Translations under genes and position numbers: made by a program
NCBI GenBank assembly: GCA_029204225.1
Contig: CM055103.1
Location: forward strand, 1,414,365 to 1,478,364
Source: Diphasiastrum complanatum
Taxonomy: Eukaryota; Streptophyta; Lycopodiopsida; Lycopodiales; Lycopodiaceae
Direction of reading: 5' to 3'
Length of the DNA stretch: 64,000 nt
Shown: one piece after another, positions 31,613-40,675 of the stretch
How positions within the stretch are numbered: the stretch's first letter is position 1
How the letters are laid out: each line of letters opens with the position of its first letter
The notes under the pieces: model-generated
What the model was told of the DNA's origin: nothing
What the model saw: only the letters and a program-made list of their open reading frames with translations
The model's database searches: none

Positions 31613-32091
31613 GGCGTGAGAATAAGCTGAGGAACTCGAGGCTTCATTCCTTCACGTGTCTTCCTGCAACAACATAGTAATGACTCTCGAAAGAGTCAAT
31701 TCTGGATGAGTTGTGATGATCATCACTCAGCCATCGTAAGAACTTGACAAGCTTGTAAGCAGTTGCATCACTACGTCTTGATCATCTATGACAGATCCGA
31801 CAGCGGTCATTTGTCTTAGTAGGTTCTTGAACTGATTATTGTGATTCTGCAGAGAATCACCATTCATCATCTTGAGGGAGTAGAATTTCTTCCTAAGATT
31901 TAGTTTGGAAGCTATATCTCACACTTCGTATAGTGTGCTCAAGTCCTAGACTTCTTTCGATGTCTAAGCCTCGGATACATGGCCGATCTGGGTATCCGTG
32001 ATGTTGAGGATGATTAGCACAAAAGCTTTTCCATCCTTCAACTTCCATCTGGCGATTGTCGTGTCGTCCGCTTCAGGTTTCTGTTGAATTT
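31613..32091 (-). pseudogene. Copia-3 gag N-terminal remnant
   Basis: The minus strand reads KPEADDTTIARWKLKDGKAF, then LNITDTQIGHV, LRKKFYSLKMMNG, LLRQMTAVGSVID and LTSSLSSSYDG, interrupted by at least four stops. It aligns with the gag at 15480-15015 and 45830-45400. The first residues of gag are missing because the copia-2 LTR begins at 32092. Confidence 0.75.
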
Positions 32092-32905
32092 CACACATGT
32101 GGACTGTCCACTACATGTATTTGTGATCTCCTAAGGTGTGTAGATGCACCAAGATCAAGACTAGATTGAGATTCAAGATCTATCTTTGATTCTATGGCAA
32201 AAACACACTACTACATGCATTCAATCACTTCCAACTCTCACTCACACGTGTGGGAAGTGTTCCAAAAGTATTCTAAGTAAAAACAAGCTGCTCTCCTTGG
32301 GTAGAGAGAGAAAAACCATCATGAGCTCTCGGGTAGAGAGAGAAAGCTAGAAATTTAATGACACTCAAAATCCACTCAATCTCAAAATCAAATTAGATCC
32401 AAAATGAGGAGTACAATGATACTAGTAGATTCATGAGCTACCACTATTCTTAACTATGATTGGATCACACTTTGCCACCTCTTAATCCTATTGGACCATT
32501 GATCCATGCACCTCTAAATTGTATTGGACTATATTCAAGCACACCTCAAATTCCTATTGGACCACACATGGTTCCACCTCTAAATCCGATTGGACCTCTT
32601 AAACTTCATCAAACAAAAGCATTACACTTGTCTACACTCTAATTGGCACAAGTTTGGCCTCCTACTCTATTTTGGCTCAATAGTGGCATTACAAGTGGAA
32701 ATGGATAATTTGCCATCTATGCCAAATTTGACCCTATCAATATCCTACACCTAAATGCTTGACTATGAGATTCTATGAGACCCTATATCAAACATTTTGA
32801 TTTAATTTACAATCACACAAGTGGGAACATCCTCCACACATGTGAAATTCACTTACAAACTTCTATCATAAAAATACCAAGCTAGATTTTTGCCAATTTC
32901 TCACA
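32092..32905 (-). repeat. 3' LTR of non-autonomous copia-2 copy (814 bp)
   Basis: Plus-strand edges TGTTGAATTTCACAC and GCCAATTTCTCACA. It matches the LTRs at 52013-52733 and 57481-58216 in reverse orientation (shared blocks around 'tccactacatgta', 'ctctcgggtagagagag', 'cttgtctacactctaattgg'). A polypurine stretch, TTTTTGAGGAGGAG on the minus strand, lies just inside (32919-32906). Confidence 0.85.
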
Positions 32906-33848
32906 CTCCTCCTCAAAAATAGCTTGGAAAGGTACTAGATCACTTGAGAAGTTTGTAAATCTTTTTGAGTGGATCCTTTGGTATACATAAGAAGTGAAGA
33001 TCAGCCTAGGGATCCATCATAGCTGCACCCTCACCATATCCATGATAAGATCTCTTTGGTAGAGATCTCTTGCCAATGCCTTTGAAGAGTGCTCCACCAA
33101 TATGCCACTATGATCATGGGCTTCCTCCATGCTTGATGATGATCTTTGATTTGAAAGCTCCACTTGCATGATGGATGCACCATAAATAGAGAAATATGAG
33201 GCTTCCAAGCCTCATAAGGATCATGGAGATCAAGATCATAAGATGTGAAACAATGATGATTATCAAGATTATGCTTTCTAGCTTGACTAGTCCACATACA
33301 ATGAACTATATCCATGATGGATCTAATCTTGATATCAAAGACTACCTTGATCTTTTTTGGCTAGTTACTCTCTCAAGGATGTAGGTGTCCACTTTGGATG
33401 CTTCACTTAATCTCAGGAGGAGTTTACAATTTGCCTCAAAACATGTGAAAACATGATTTTCAAAAAAGTGAGTACCAAGCTCAATCTTGTTCTTACTAGA
33501 ACCAAGAGCATACTTTTGACAATACAATATCTTGCTTTCAAAAAGTATTGGAAACACATCTAAGTCAATAATGACAAGAAACATGTCCATACCGTAAGCA
33601 TCATACAAAACTAGTGTAGCTTTTCTTGAACTTTGAGATCCAAAAAATTCAATGAAGCAAGATAGCATTTCAAGCAAAGGAAGAGAAGCATATATGAATG
33701 TGTTGTAGTAGATACAACATGAAAGATGCCCCTCTTTGCCATGTAAGGTGAGCCATAAAGACTCGGCCATGCATCTTGAAGATCTTCTTGAAATCATATG
33801 AAGAAGAAAGTCCTCTTCACACCTTGGCCCCATCATAACTTGAATACC
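32906..33848 (-). other. Non-pol segment inside the copia-2 copy
   Basis: Occupies the position where RT and RNase H should be, between the gag-protease-integrase frame and the polypurine tract. It has one open frame on the minus strand (33836-33342, 164 codons, with FFGSQSSRKATLVLYDAYGMD), which shows no RT or RNase H motif. The first bases (about 33836-33760) still resemble the copia-2 DNA around VMGLRFEEDSP..FSPRRS in a shifted frame. The rest is either very decayed pol, a filler insertion or captured DNA. Confidence 0.4.
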
Positions 33849-35060
33849 TTAAAAAAACATAACTTGTGATGCTTCTTGAGAAGCCTTGATCTCGGCCACT
33901 TCCAAGATTGAATCTTCATGCAATGTGACATCTCTATTCACAATCACTTTTGAAATAGAGAGTGTAAAGACACTAAAGGCCTCCTTGATGGATGAGTATC
34001 CAATCATGATCCATGATCTTGGATCATCCTTCCTTCTTGTTTCCAAGGGAATATGTGCAAAGCAAGCACTACCAAGTTCACTAAGGTGATCAACCTTAGG
34101 CTTCATCTTGAATAAAACTTCATATGGTGCTATTCCTTCAAGAGCTCCAATACTCCTCAAAGCTTTGATCTTCAATGAGAATTTCTTCTCAACATATGCT
34201 TTGAATAATAAGGAATAATCATACACCATAATACTCGAAGAGAGAAGATATGTGCATCTTGTGTGATCATCCTCCTTTGAAATATTGGACATATAAAAAA
34301 CATCAAGAGAGTTTGCACTCTCACTTGGATCCAATTTGTAGATGCCTTCAAATCTTGATCCATATGCAAGGATCTCACCATCCTTCTTGATCACACAATT
34401 GTCAATATTGAAATTGACATCAAAGCCACTATCAAGAAGTTGGCCAACACTTAAGATGTTCTTTGTAAGCTTTGGGACAAAAAGAACATTGTTGAGAAAG
34501 AGATCTTTAGAAGATGCAAGCTTCAAGGGAATAATCCCTAATCCTTCAATATTGCACTCATGCTTACTTGCAAAGTATATGGTCTTCTTAACTCCATCAT
34601 AAGGCAAAATAGATGAAAAAAAGTGCTTGGAGCCACACATATGTGAAGATGCTCCACTATCAATATACCATGAGTCATCATTGTTGAAGGTGGAAGAGGA
34701 GAAGCTTGATGCCATAAGAGAGCCTTCTCCATCACTTGCAATATAGTCTTCTTTCTCATTGGTGATGTTGGCTTGATTGAGTTGATTCTTCTTCTTGAAG
34801 CAATTGGTGGCATAATGGCCTTTCTTGCCACAATAAAAGCACTTGATCTTCTTCTTCTTGAGATTTGAAGTAGAAGCATGAGAGGTATCCTCCTCCTCTT
34901 CATCTTGGTCTTTAGCTTTGTCATTAGAGAAGTGATGGTGTTGTTTCTTACTCCTCTCTTTGTGCTTGGCAAATAGAACTTTGCCATCATCATGATTGAG
35001 TGATAACTTGTTCATCCTCAAGAGTTTGTACTCTTGTCTTGATTCTTCAGAAATAAGCAC
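33849..35060 (-). CDS. Internally deleted copia-2 gag-protease-integrase frame
   Basis: 403 codons without a stop. It runs from gag C-terminus (SEESRQEYKLLRMNKLSL) through the knuckle CFYCGKKGHYATNC, protease WYIDSGASSHMCGS and pre-integrase LLDSGFDVNFNIDNCVIKK. It then jumps from ISKEDD to TRCTYLLSSS and from KALRS to GIAPYEVLFKMKPKVDH. Both jumps are in frame and remove the HHCC domain and the catalytic Asp/Glu motifs of integrase. It ends AEIKASQEASQVMFF. Gag plus protease could still be made, integrase could not, and RT is absent. Confidence 0.8.
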   Translation of the reverse strand: MLISEESRQEYKLLRMNKLSLNHDDGKVLFAKHKERSKKQHHHFSNDKAKDQDEEEEDTSHASTSNLKKKKIKCFYCGKKGHYATNCFKKKNQLNQANITNEKEDYIASDGEGSLMASSFSSSTFNNDDSWYIDSGASSHMCGSKHFFSSILPYDGVKKTIYFASKHECNIEGLGIIPLKLASSKDLFLNNVLFVPKLTKNILSVGQLLDSGFDVNFNIDNCVIKKDGEILAYGSRFEGIYKLDPSESANSLDVFYMSNISKEDDHTRCTYLLSSSIMVYDYSLLFKAYVEKKFSLKIKALRSIGALEGIAPYEVLFKMKPKVDHLSELGSACFAHIPLETRRKDDPRSWIMIGYSSIKEAFSVFTLSISKVIVNRDVTLHEDSILEVAEIKASQEASQVMFF

Positions 35061-35580
35061 ACTTTGAAGGGCCTCAAAACTTGGTAGCTCCTCCTTAATG
35101 GCATAGGATTGGACAAGGTTGTCATATTCATCTCTTAAGCCATTGAGAATGACTTGGACTAGCTCACTTTAATTGATTGAGTCACCAATACATGCAAGCT
35201 CCCTATGAATATCCTTGACTCTCATCACTCTTTTGACTACTTTGAAAGATTTGATTTCTAAGAGTGAGGAGCCTAGAGGTGTTCTTAGCCTCATATATGG
35301 ACTTGAGACAATCCCAAGCTTCCTTGGATGTAGAACAATCACCAATCTCTCTCAATATCTCATTAGAGACATTCATTTTAATGTAGTGGAGAGCCATCCT
35401 AGCTCTCTTCTTGTATTTTTGTACTTCTTGAAGGACTTGAGGCTCCTCCTCAATCCCAAGTACAATGTCCATCACATCTTGGAGTATCAAGATGGAATCC
35501 ATCCTCAATTTCCATATTGAATAATTGGAAGTAGACAATCTCTCACTTGGTTGCAACAAGTATGAACTCATTGAAGTCAT
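35061..35580 (-). pseudogene. Copia-2 gag N-terminus, frameshifted
   Basis: Open from 35580 (MTSMSSYLLQPSERLSTSNYS) to 35203. Compared with the complete copy, about 26 bp are missing after QKSDES, so the frame ends in QGYS. The following gag DNA to 35061 is readable but out of frame and has a stop ('cactttaatt'). The start agrees with the ATG used by the complete copy at 53490. Confidence 0.85.
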
Positions 35581-36028
35581 GTAAAGTGGAGATAAATAAA
35601 AGTGATGAACAAAAAATACTGCTTCTCTCTCACTATAGGATCCAATAATGGTGTGCTACCATCTCCTATGCAAGATCTTGCAACAAACTGTGAGATGATT
35701 CTCACTAGTTATCTCAATCTCTCCAAAACTAGATCTACTTCACATCAAATGATGGAGTATGGGCAAAGTTAGGATCAAACACTCTTAGCACGTGTGAAAT
35801 ACACTAAGAAACCAAATTTGACTCAAATACAATGATATTGCATGAAACAAAATGGCTAAGATCTCAAAACAGTGCCTAGATCACATATAGATGAGATTGG
35901 TAAGCATTCAACTGTGATTTTGGATCAAACAAGCGATCTCTTGACCAAACCAAATGTGTCCACCCAGGTCTAGGTGCCCTACCTAACCCTCTTCAAAAGC
36001 TTATAACTTTTGATTGGCTCAACCAAAT
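35581..36028 (-). other. Leader of the copia-2 copy, truncated
   Basis: Reverse complement of about 53040-53489, including 'gcttataacttttgattgg' and the G-box-containing 'agcacgtgtgaaatac'. Homology ends at about 36028. The rest of the leader, the primer site and the 5' LTR are missing. Confidence 0.75.
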
Positions 36029-36759
36029 GCCTGTCCGCTCCCTGCCTACAGACCTGCTCCTGGATTTGCCAAAATCGGCTCCCTGCTAGCCCGTTGGCCC
36101 TAGTCTACTGCTGCCAAGCTGCTCATTGAGGCCGATCTGGCCCTGTTTAAGTGAACACCTGTATATCGTTATCCCTGCCTCACTTTTCCTCCTTCTCTGA
36201 TCTGAAACGCTGCCCTTCTCTCTTTGCTGGCCCTCGCTTGCTTACTCGCTACCCTGCGGCCCTCTCTGCTCCTTATCTCCGTCTGCATAGCTACGGATCT
36301 GCCTGTCTAGGGTGGCCCGCTCCCTCCTCTGTGCCCCGCTCCTTGGTCTGCGGCCCAATCAGCCCTCTTGGCATCACTTGACCTCGTGACCTCCCTCTAT
36401 TGGGTCTCCTCATTGTCTTGCCTGAGGCCCGTTCTATGCCTGAGGCCCGTTCTATGCCTGGCCACGTTCCACACTCTATCACTTTCCTATGTTAAAACCC
36501 TGAACGGAATGTGGAGCCTTGAGTCGGATTAAAGGGCCAGGTAAATCTGGTTGGCTTTGACGCTTGAAGGCTTTGTTTATGAAGACACGGTAGTGGGAGG
36601 TGTCGTTTGAAGTCTATAATAGCTACACTGCTGTCTAATTGTTGAACTAGAATGGAACTTTGTAAATGCTTGCTTCGGCTATTGTGACATTCCTAATGAA
36701 TGAGGTAAAGAGCCTATTGATTCAGAGAAACCCTAATGGCCATTGCCCAATCCATACGA
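36029..36759. other. GC-richer unassigned stretch
   Basis: CT-rich and more GC-rich than its neighbours to about 36480. It contains an exact 18-bp tandem duplication at 36421-36438 and 36439-36456 (cctgaggcccgttctatg). No gene recognised; possibly gypsy-type LTR or leader DNA. Confidence 0.4.
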
Positions 36760-37000
36760 TCTTGATTGACCGGAAGTGATGCCACATCCTATCATTGCAA
36801 ATGAGTTGAAACATTTCCTAGGAAGAGTGAGCTATTATAGGAAATTCTGTAGCAACTACTTTTTCGTCATTTCTCCGTTAGTGAGATTGCTTGGAAAGAA
36901 CAAACATTTCATATGGACTGGTGAATGTCGGAAAGAGTTTGAATATTTGGATAGTATTATTTTTGACATAAGTCAGTCTCAAGAATTCATGTTGACTTGA
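36760..37000 (+). pseudogene. Ty3/gypsy RT-RNase H connection fragment
   Basis: Frame 36776-37000 reads ANELKHFLGRVSYYRKFCSN, then ISPLVRLLGKNKHFIWTGEC and EFEYLDSI. This is the typical gypsy segment that follows the RT thumb and leads into RNase H. The YxDD palm, RNase H core and integrase are absent. It is the only trace of gypsy pol in the window. Confidence 0.8.
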
Positions 37001-38190
37001 GTTGTAATTGTGGTATAGAACGACTTCCATTAGAATTTTCTTAGATTGGCAGTCTATTTGGGGGTCGTTTTATAATCCTTCAATGGTGCGTCTGTGTAGC
37101 GCAGGCATCCCAAAGGGAGCCGGGAACCACGACTTAGCTTCCCAGCCTTCAACTCTTGCCATCCAAACCCACTTGACATATCAGCAGCCAACTCGCCAAC
37201 AACGATCAGACTTAACCTACTTGAAGTTCCGAAAACCAACATTGAGATCCAACCTGGCGCCATGCTAGATCGGGGGTCCCGATGTGGGTGACTTCCCTCC
37301 AAGCAAGCCGCCCGACATACATCAAACTTAACCAACTCGAAGCTTCGTTACAAACGATAACATCCATTCCAAGCAAGCGGTCTGACTTACATCAGACTTA
37401 ACCAACTGAAAGCTTCGTCACGAGCGCTGGAAGCTAACCTGGCGCCACGCCAGACTGGACGGCCATAAACAGGTAACGTCCACCCAAGCAAGCCATTCAA
37501 CTCAGCCGACAGGTTAGAGCCCGTTCCCCAAGAGCTTAACCCATTCACGTTCATGCAAGGAACACTCAGAACCACAAGCCGCGACAGATATGGAAACAAC
37601 CAGTTCTTGGACCAAATGGTCCCGACAGCATACCGCTGGCACCACGAACCTAATGGTCCCGACGGCATACCGCTGGCGTCCCGGGATACGACCCTCAGCT
37701 GTGTGCCAACTTTAAAAATTTGGAAGCGGCCTTACAACTGGCGCTTTTACCGAACACTGAAACCCAGAAGGTAATTAGAGTCAGTTTGAGGAAAATCCCA
37801 CTTTATTAATAAATCTGAGAAGGTTACATTTCAAGTGTGTGACCGACCCTAGTCTCCGGGGCGCTAGCATGCCAAGGCGAGAGCCATGACAACATTCCAG
37901 CAAGGGAGGCTGAGACTTGGTTGGAGCTCGCCCTGAGTCACAACCCGCACTCCCCTATAGTATCGGTGTGATTCGGCACCCCCCCTCATACCAAGCACTC
38001 TACCCAAGCTGGTAAATCACAATTTTCTCTCTCTAGGATTCTCTCTTTCTAGAAAGTCATTTTCTCTCTCTAGATTTTATTGATCCTCAGGCTTCCTTTA
38101 ATCATGCCTAGATCATGTGAGGTGATTGCACATCGATCTGAACTCTCTGGACTCTGCTAGAACTGATCAAAGATTTTCAGCCATAGGAAC
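37001..38190. repeat. GC-rich degenerate tandem repeats, possible gypsy LTR
   Basis: Related units occur in series at about 37190-37260, 37299-37368 and 37370-37440: a shared core 'caagcaagc', 'gacttacatc', 'agacttaaccaact', 'gaagcttcgt'. A second pair, 'tggtcccgac(a/g)gcataccgctgg', is at about 37617 and 37653. The segment 'tttattaataaatctgaga' near 37801 and the CT-rich tail to 38090 precede a GGCGCC-type primer site, so part of this may be a 5' LTR. No LTR ends were established and no gene is credible. Confidence 0.4.
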
Positions 38191-38191
38191 T

Positions 38192-38300
38192 TGGCGCCGG
38201 CTGGATTCTGGTTACAGTGGCGCCGGGAGCGGCGCCGGTGCCGTTGGCGCCAGGAGCAGCAGGGGCGCTGCTGGCGTCGGGGACATAGCTGGCGCCGATG
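38192..38300 (+). other. GGCGCC cluster with gypsy-type primer site
   Basis: TTGGCGCCGG at 38191-38200 resembles the TGGCGCCG primer site of many plant Ty3/gypsy elements. Four more GGCGCC palindromes follow at 38219, 38231, 38246 and 38291, with related GGCGTC and GGGCGC in between. This is a local amplification of the motif in an otherwise AT-rich region. Confidence 0.55.
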
Positions 38301-38687
38301 GTGCCGGAAGTAAAGCTTGTAAAAGTAGCTTTACAACAGTCTGCCAGGAGGAGCATGAGCTCCTTTCAAAATTTTGTTTATTATTTGAAAGTGTTTTCAA
38401 ACGGTTCTGTTGAATTGACCAATAACTTGCACAACCAAAAGCTCGTTGGATCCAAATTGTCCGTGAAGGTTTGAAGGCCTTGCGGCAATCAGAGCCTCTG
38501 TTGTATCAATTTTATGAGTGACTCTCGAGGTCTTTTTGGATAAGGCTTGAGCACCGAGAATTGGGAGGTTTGTTTGGAGTAGTGGTTTGTGCGAGTAGAG
38601 TCAGTGGGCATTGTACTGAGAACTACACCAATACTGGACGTGTTGGAGGTTCCTAAAAAAAAATTGATTGATTGAAAAATTATATTT
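38301..38687 (+). other. Leader upstream of gypsy-like gag
   Basis: No gene. It lies between the primer-like cluster and the gag frame and fits an untranslated leader. Confidence 0.45.
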
Positions 38688-40175
38688 ATGATTCCCAGGC
38701 GCCTAGTGCGACAAGGATTTTTATTCTATGATGAGAATGATTCTCAGGCCATAGAACATCTATATAGAAATTTATTTCTTGGAGAATCACGCATAGTTGA
38801 AATTTCCAATGATTGTATAAAATTTAATGCTTCAATTGATGAATCAGAGTTATTAGTAGAATCCACAAAAAATCTATCATTTCTTCATGAAGAAGAATGG
38901 GATTTAGTGGTGTGCGGCTTTCTTGAAAATTCGAGTGAAGAATCTTTTGAAATATCACCCTTTCACAGTGGTCCTAAAACAAATGATTTAAATCAATGTC
39001 ATCCAATCTGTGTAGAGCATGGGGAGACTTCACTTATGAAATTAAAGAGAATGCGACATCACAAATCAATTACTTTGTGACTATTAACCATAGTCCGATT
39101 GTGATTCAAAATCCAATTCTTGAAGTTGATGAAATCCTAGCAAGATTTGGTATTGTATCAAATGGCAATCAAGAACAATCCATTATCAAGGATGTGAGTG
39201 TCAATACACTCACTGATATGGTGGACAGTTCTACCCAAAGTCCTGAAATGGACGATCAAAAGCTTGTCGAAGATGTGTCAGAACTGGGCCATCGATCCCC
39301 TAATGAACATCTTGATCACGCTGAAAGTGTTCCCAACTTTGATGAGTTGGATTGCGATGCTGGAAAATCAGAAGCTAAATCTGATTGTAATACTATGCAA
39401 CCTGTGTTGGTTGTTGGCGACTCCCTCTATTTAGACCAAGGCCTGTTTACTTATTGAAAATCGATCATTATGATGGAGAGAGAGGTGATAAAGCTGATAT
39501 CTTTATACGAAAATTTGTAAACTTCTCTTTCCTTGATGGCTTTTCACAACCCAGTGATTGGAAGCTTTTGTTTCCATTATACTTGACTGATCGTGCTAGA
39601 AATTGGTACGACAATATTGAAATTTGTGAAAACCATTCTTTTGACTCATGGGATAGCTTGGTAAAAGCGTTCTTGAATGAATTCTCACCCACGATGAATG
39701 TAATTGTTGCTTGTTACCAGTTGGTAACCATGAGACAGTATGACAATGAGTCTGTGAGTAGATATGCTCATAGACATAGTTGGTTTGTGCAGATGCACAT
39801 AAGCCCATATAAAATGTCGATTGAATTGATAATGGATGCTTTCATAAGTGGATTACTGCCTGATGTACAAATTCATATAAGGCAAAAACGTCCGGCCGAT
39901 GTGAACGATGCAATCTTAATGGCAGAGCACTATGAGAAAGTTGTAATTGACACCGCTTTATCTACGCAGTATGTGCGTCGCATATCACCCCTATTATCTG
40001 ATGTGTCAAACCTAGAAGAGAGGTGGATATTTAGTTAATGACTCTTAGTGTAGTAGGAGTCAAGCCCATGGTGTAACACTTAAAGGTCCTAATATGGCAG
40101 TATTGAATACTAACACCCCAGTTAGAGACGCTTGGAAGTGAAAGCCAAGAGCAAAACAAAAGTTTTGACCTAGGA
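38688..40175 (+). pseudogene. Ty3/gypsy-like gag, 5' portion
   Basis: Three overlapping frames join through frameshifts near 39020 and 39430. The N-terminal part (MIPRRLVRQGFLFYDENDSQ) and an acidic middle (VDEILARFGI, DELDCDAGKSEA) are followed by a retrotransposon gag domain at 39454-40038: LKIDHYDGERGDKADIFIRK, LFPLYLTDRARNWYDNI, WDSLVKAFLNEFSP, ISGLLPDVQIHI. This gag domain is typical of gypsy-type elements. Stops follow at 40036 and beyond. The coding region continues at 43961 on the far side of an inserted copia-1 element. No protease or pol follows, so the element was probably gag-only (non-autonomous). Confidence 0.75.
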
Positions 40176-40180
40176 GTTCA
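40176..40180. repeat. Target site duplication GTTCA, left
   Basis: GTTCA directly before the LTR start at 40181, repeated at 43961-43965 after the element's other end. Five base pairs is the usual size for Ty1/copia integration. Confidence 0.9.
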
Positions 40181-40675
40181 TGTGAAAGATTTCAGATCCT
40201 TAAGATCCAATCTACTTGAATGATCTTTGGTTAGAAAGAGAAATACACTACCAATTTCACCAATGTAGAAAGCATAGAATTGCAAGCAATCACCAAGATA
40301 GTGCACCAATGGATAGTAGAACCCAAGAGAACCATGTATAAGCATGAAATGAGATAGAGAAGAGAGAAGATGACTCTCTCCATGAGTTACATCCTTTTAT
40401 AGCAGATCCAAACCCTATTTGGCCACTTGGCTTTCCCACCAAAATGCTAACCCTACCAATTTTGGGTCTAGATTCAATGTACCCAACTTATTCAAATTGA
40501 ATCTACTCAAACTCGCATTCTATCTTTCCCACACTTTCAAAAAGTGTTTATTCAATTGAAATTTAGACTAATGAACTTTGAAAAGTCAACCTCTAAGTCT
40601 AAAACAAGTTTTGGCCTCAATATGCCAAATATGAAAATATTGCAAAATGTGATGAAACTAGTTGAATCTTTCACA
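40181..40675 (-). repeat. 3' LTR of nested copia-1 element (495 bp)
   Basis: Plus-strand edges TGTGAAAGATTTC and GAATCTTTCACA, near-perfect inverted ends of 11 bp. Preceded on the minus strand by the polypurine run GAAGAGGGAG. The pol stop codon TGA is LTR bases 3-5. A TATA-like 'cttttatagcag' lies near 40394. Confidence 0.9.

Noticed and set aside
34538-34993. 151-codon minus-strand ORF, basic
   Set aside because: Alternative frame of the copia-2 gag-protease region; the other frame carries the knuckle and DSG motif. The same holds for 54103-54570.
36421-36456. Two adjacent 18-bp repeats considered as a CRISPR-like or satellite array
   Set aside because: Only two units with no spacers, in a plant-like sequence; a simple tandem duplication.
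37001-38190. Firm call of a gypsy 5' LTR
   Set aside because: No second LTR, no target duplication and no clear TG start; reported only as possible LTR DNA.
38126-38413. Gly/Ala-rich 95-codon ORF
   Set aside because: Produced by the GGCGCC cluster in the presumed primer-site/leader region.
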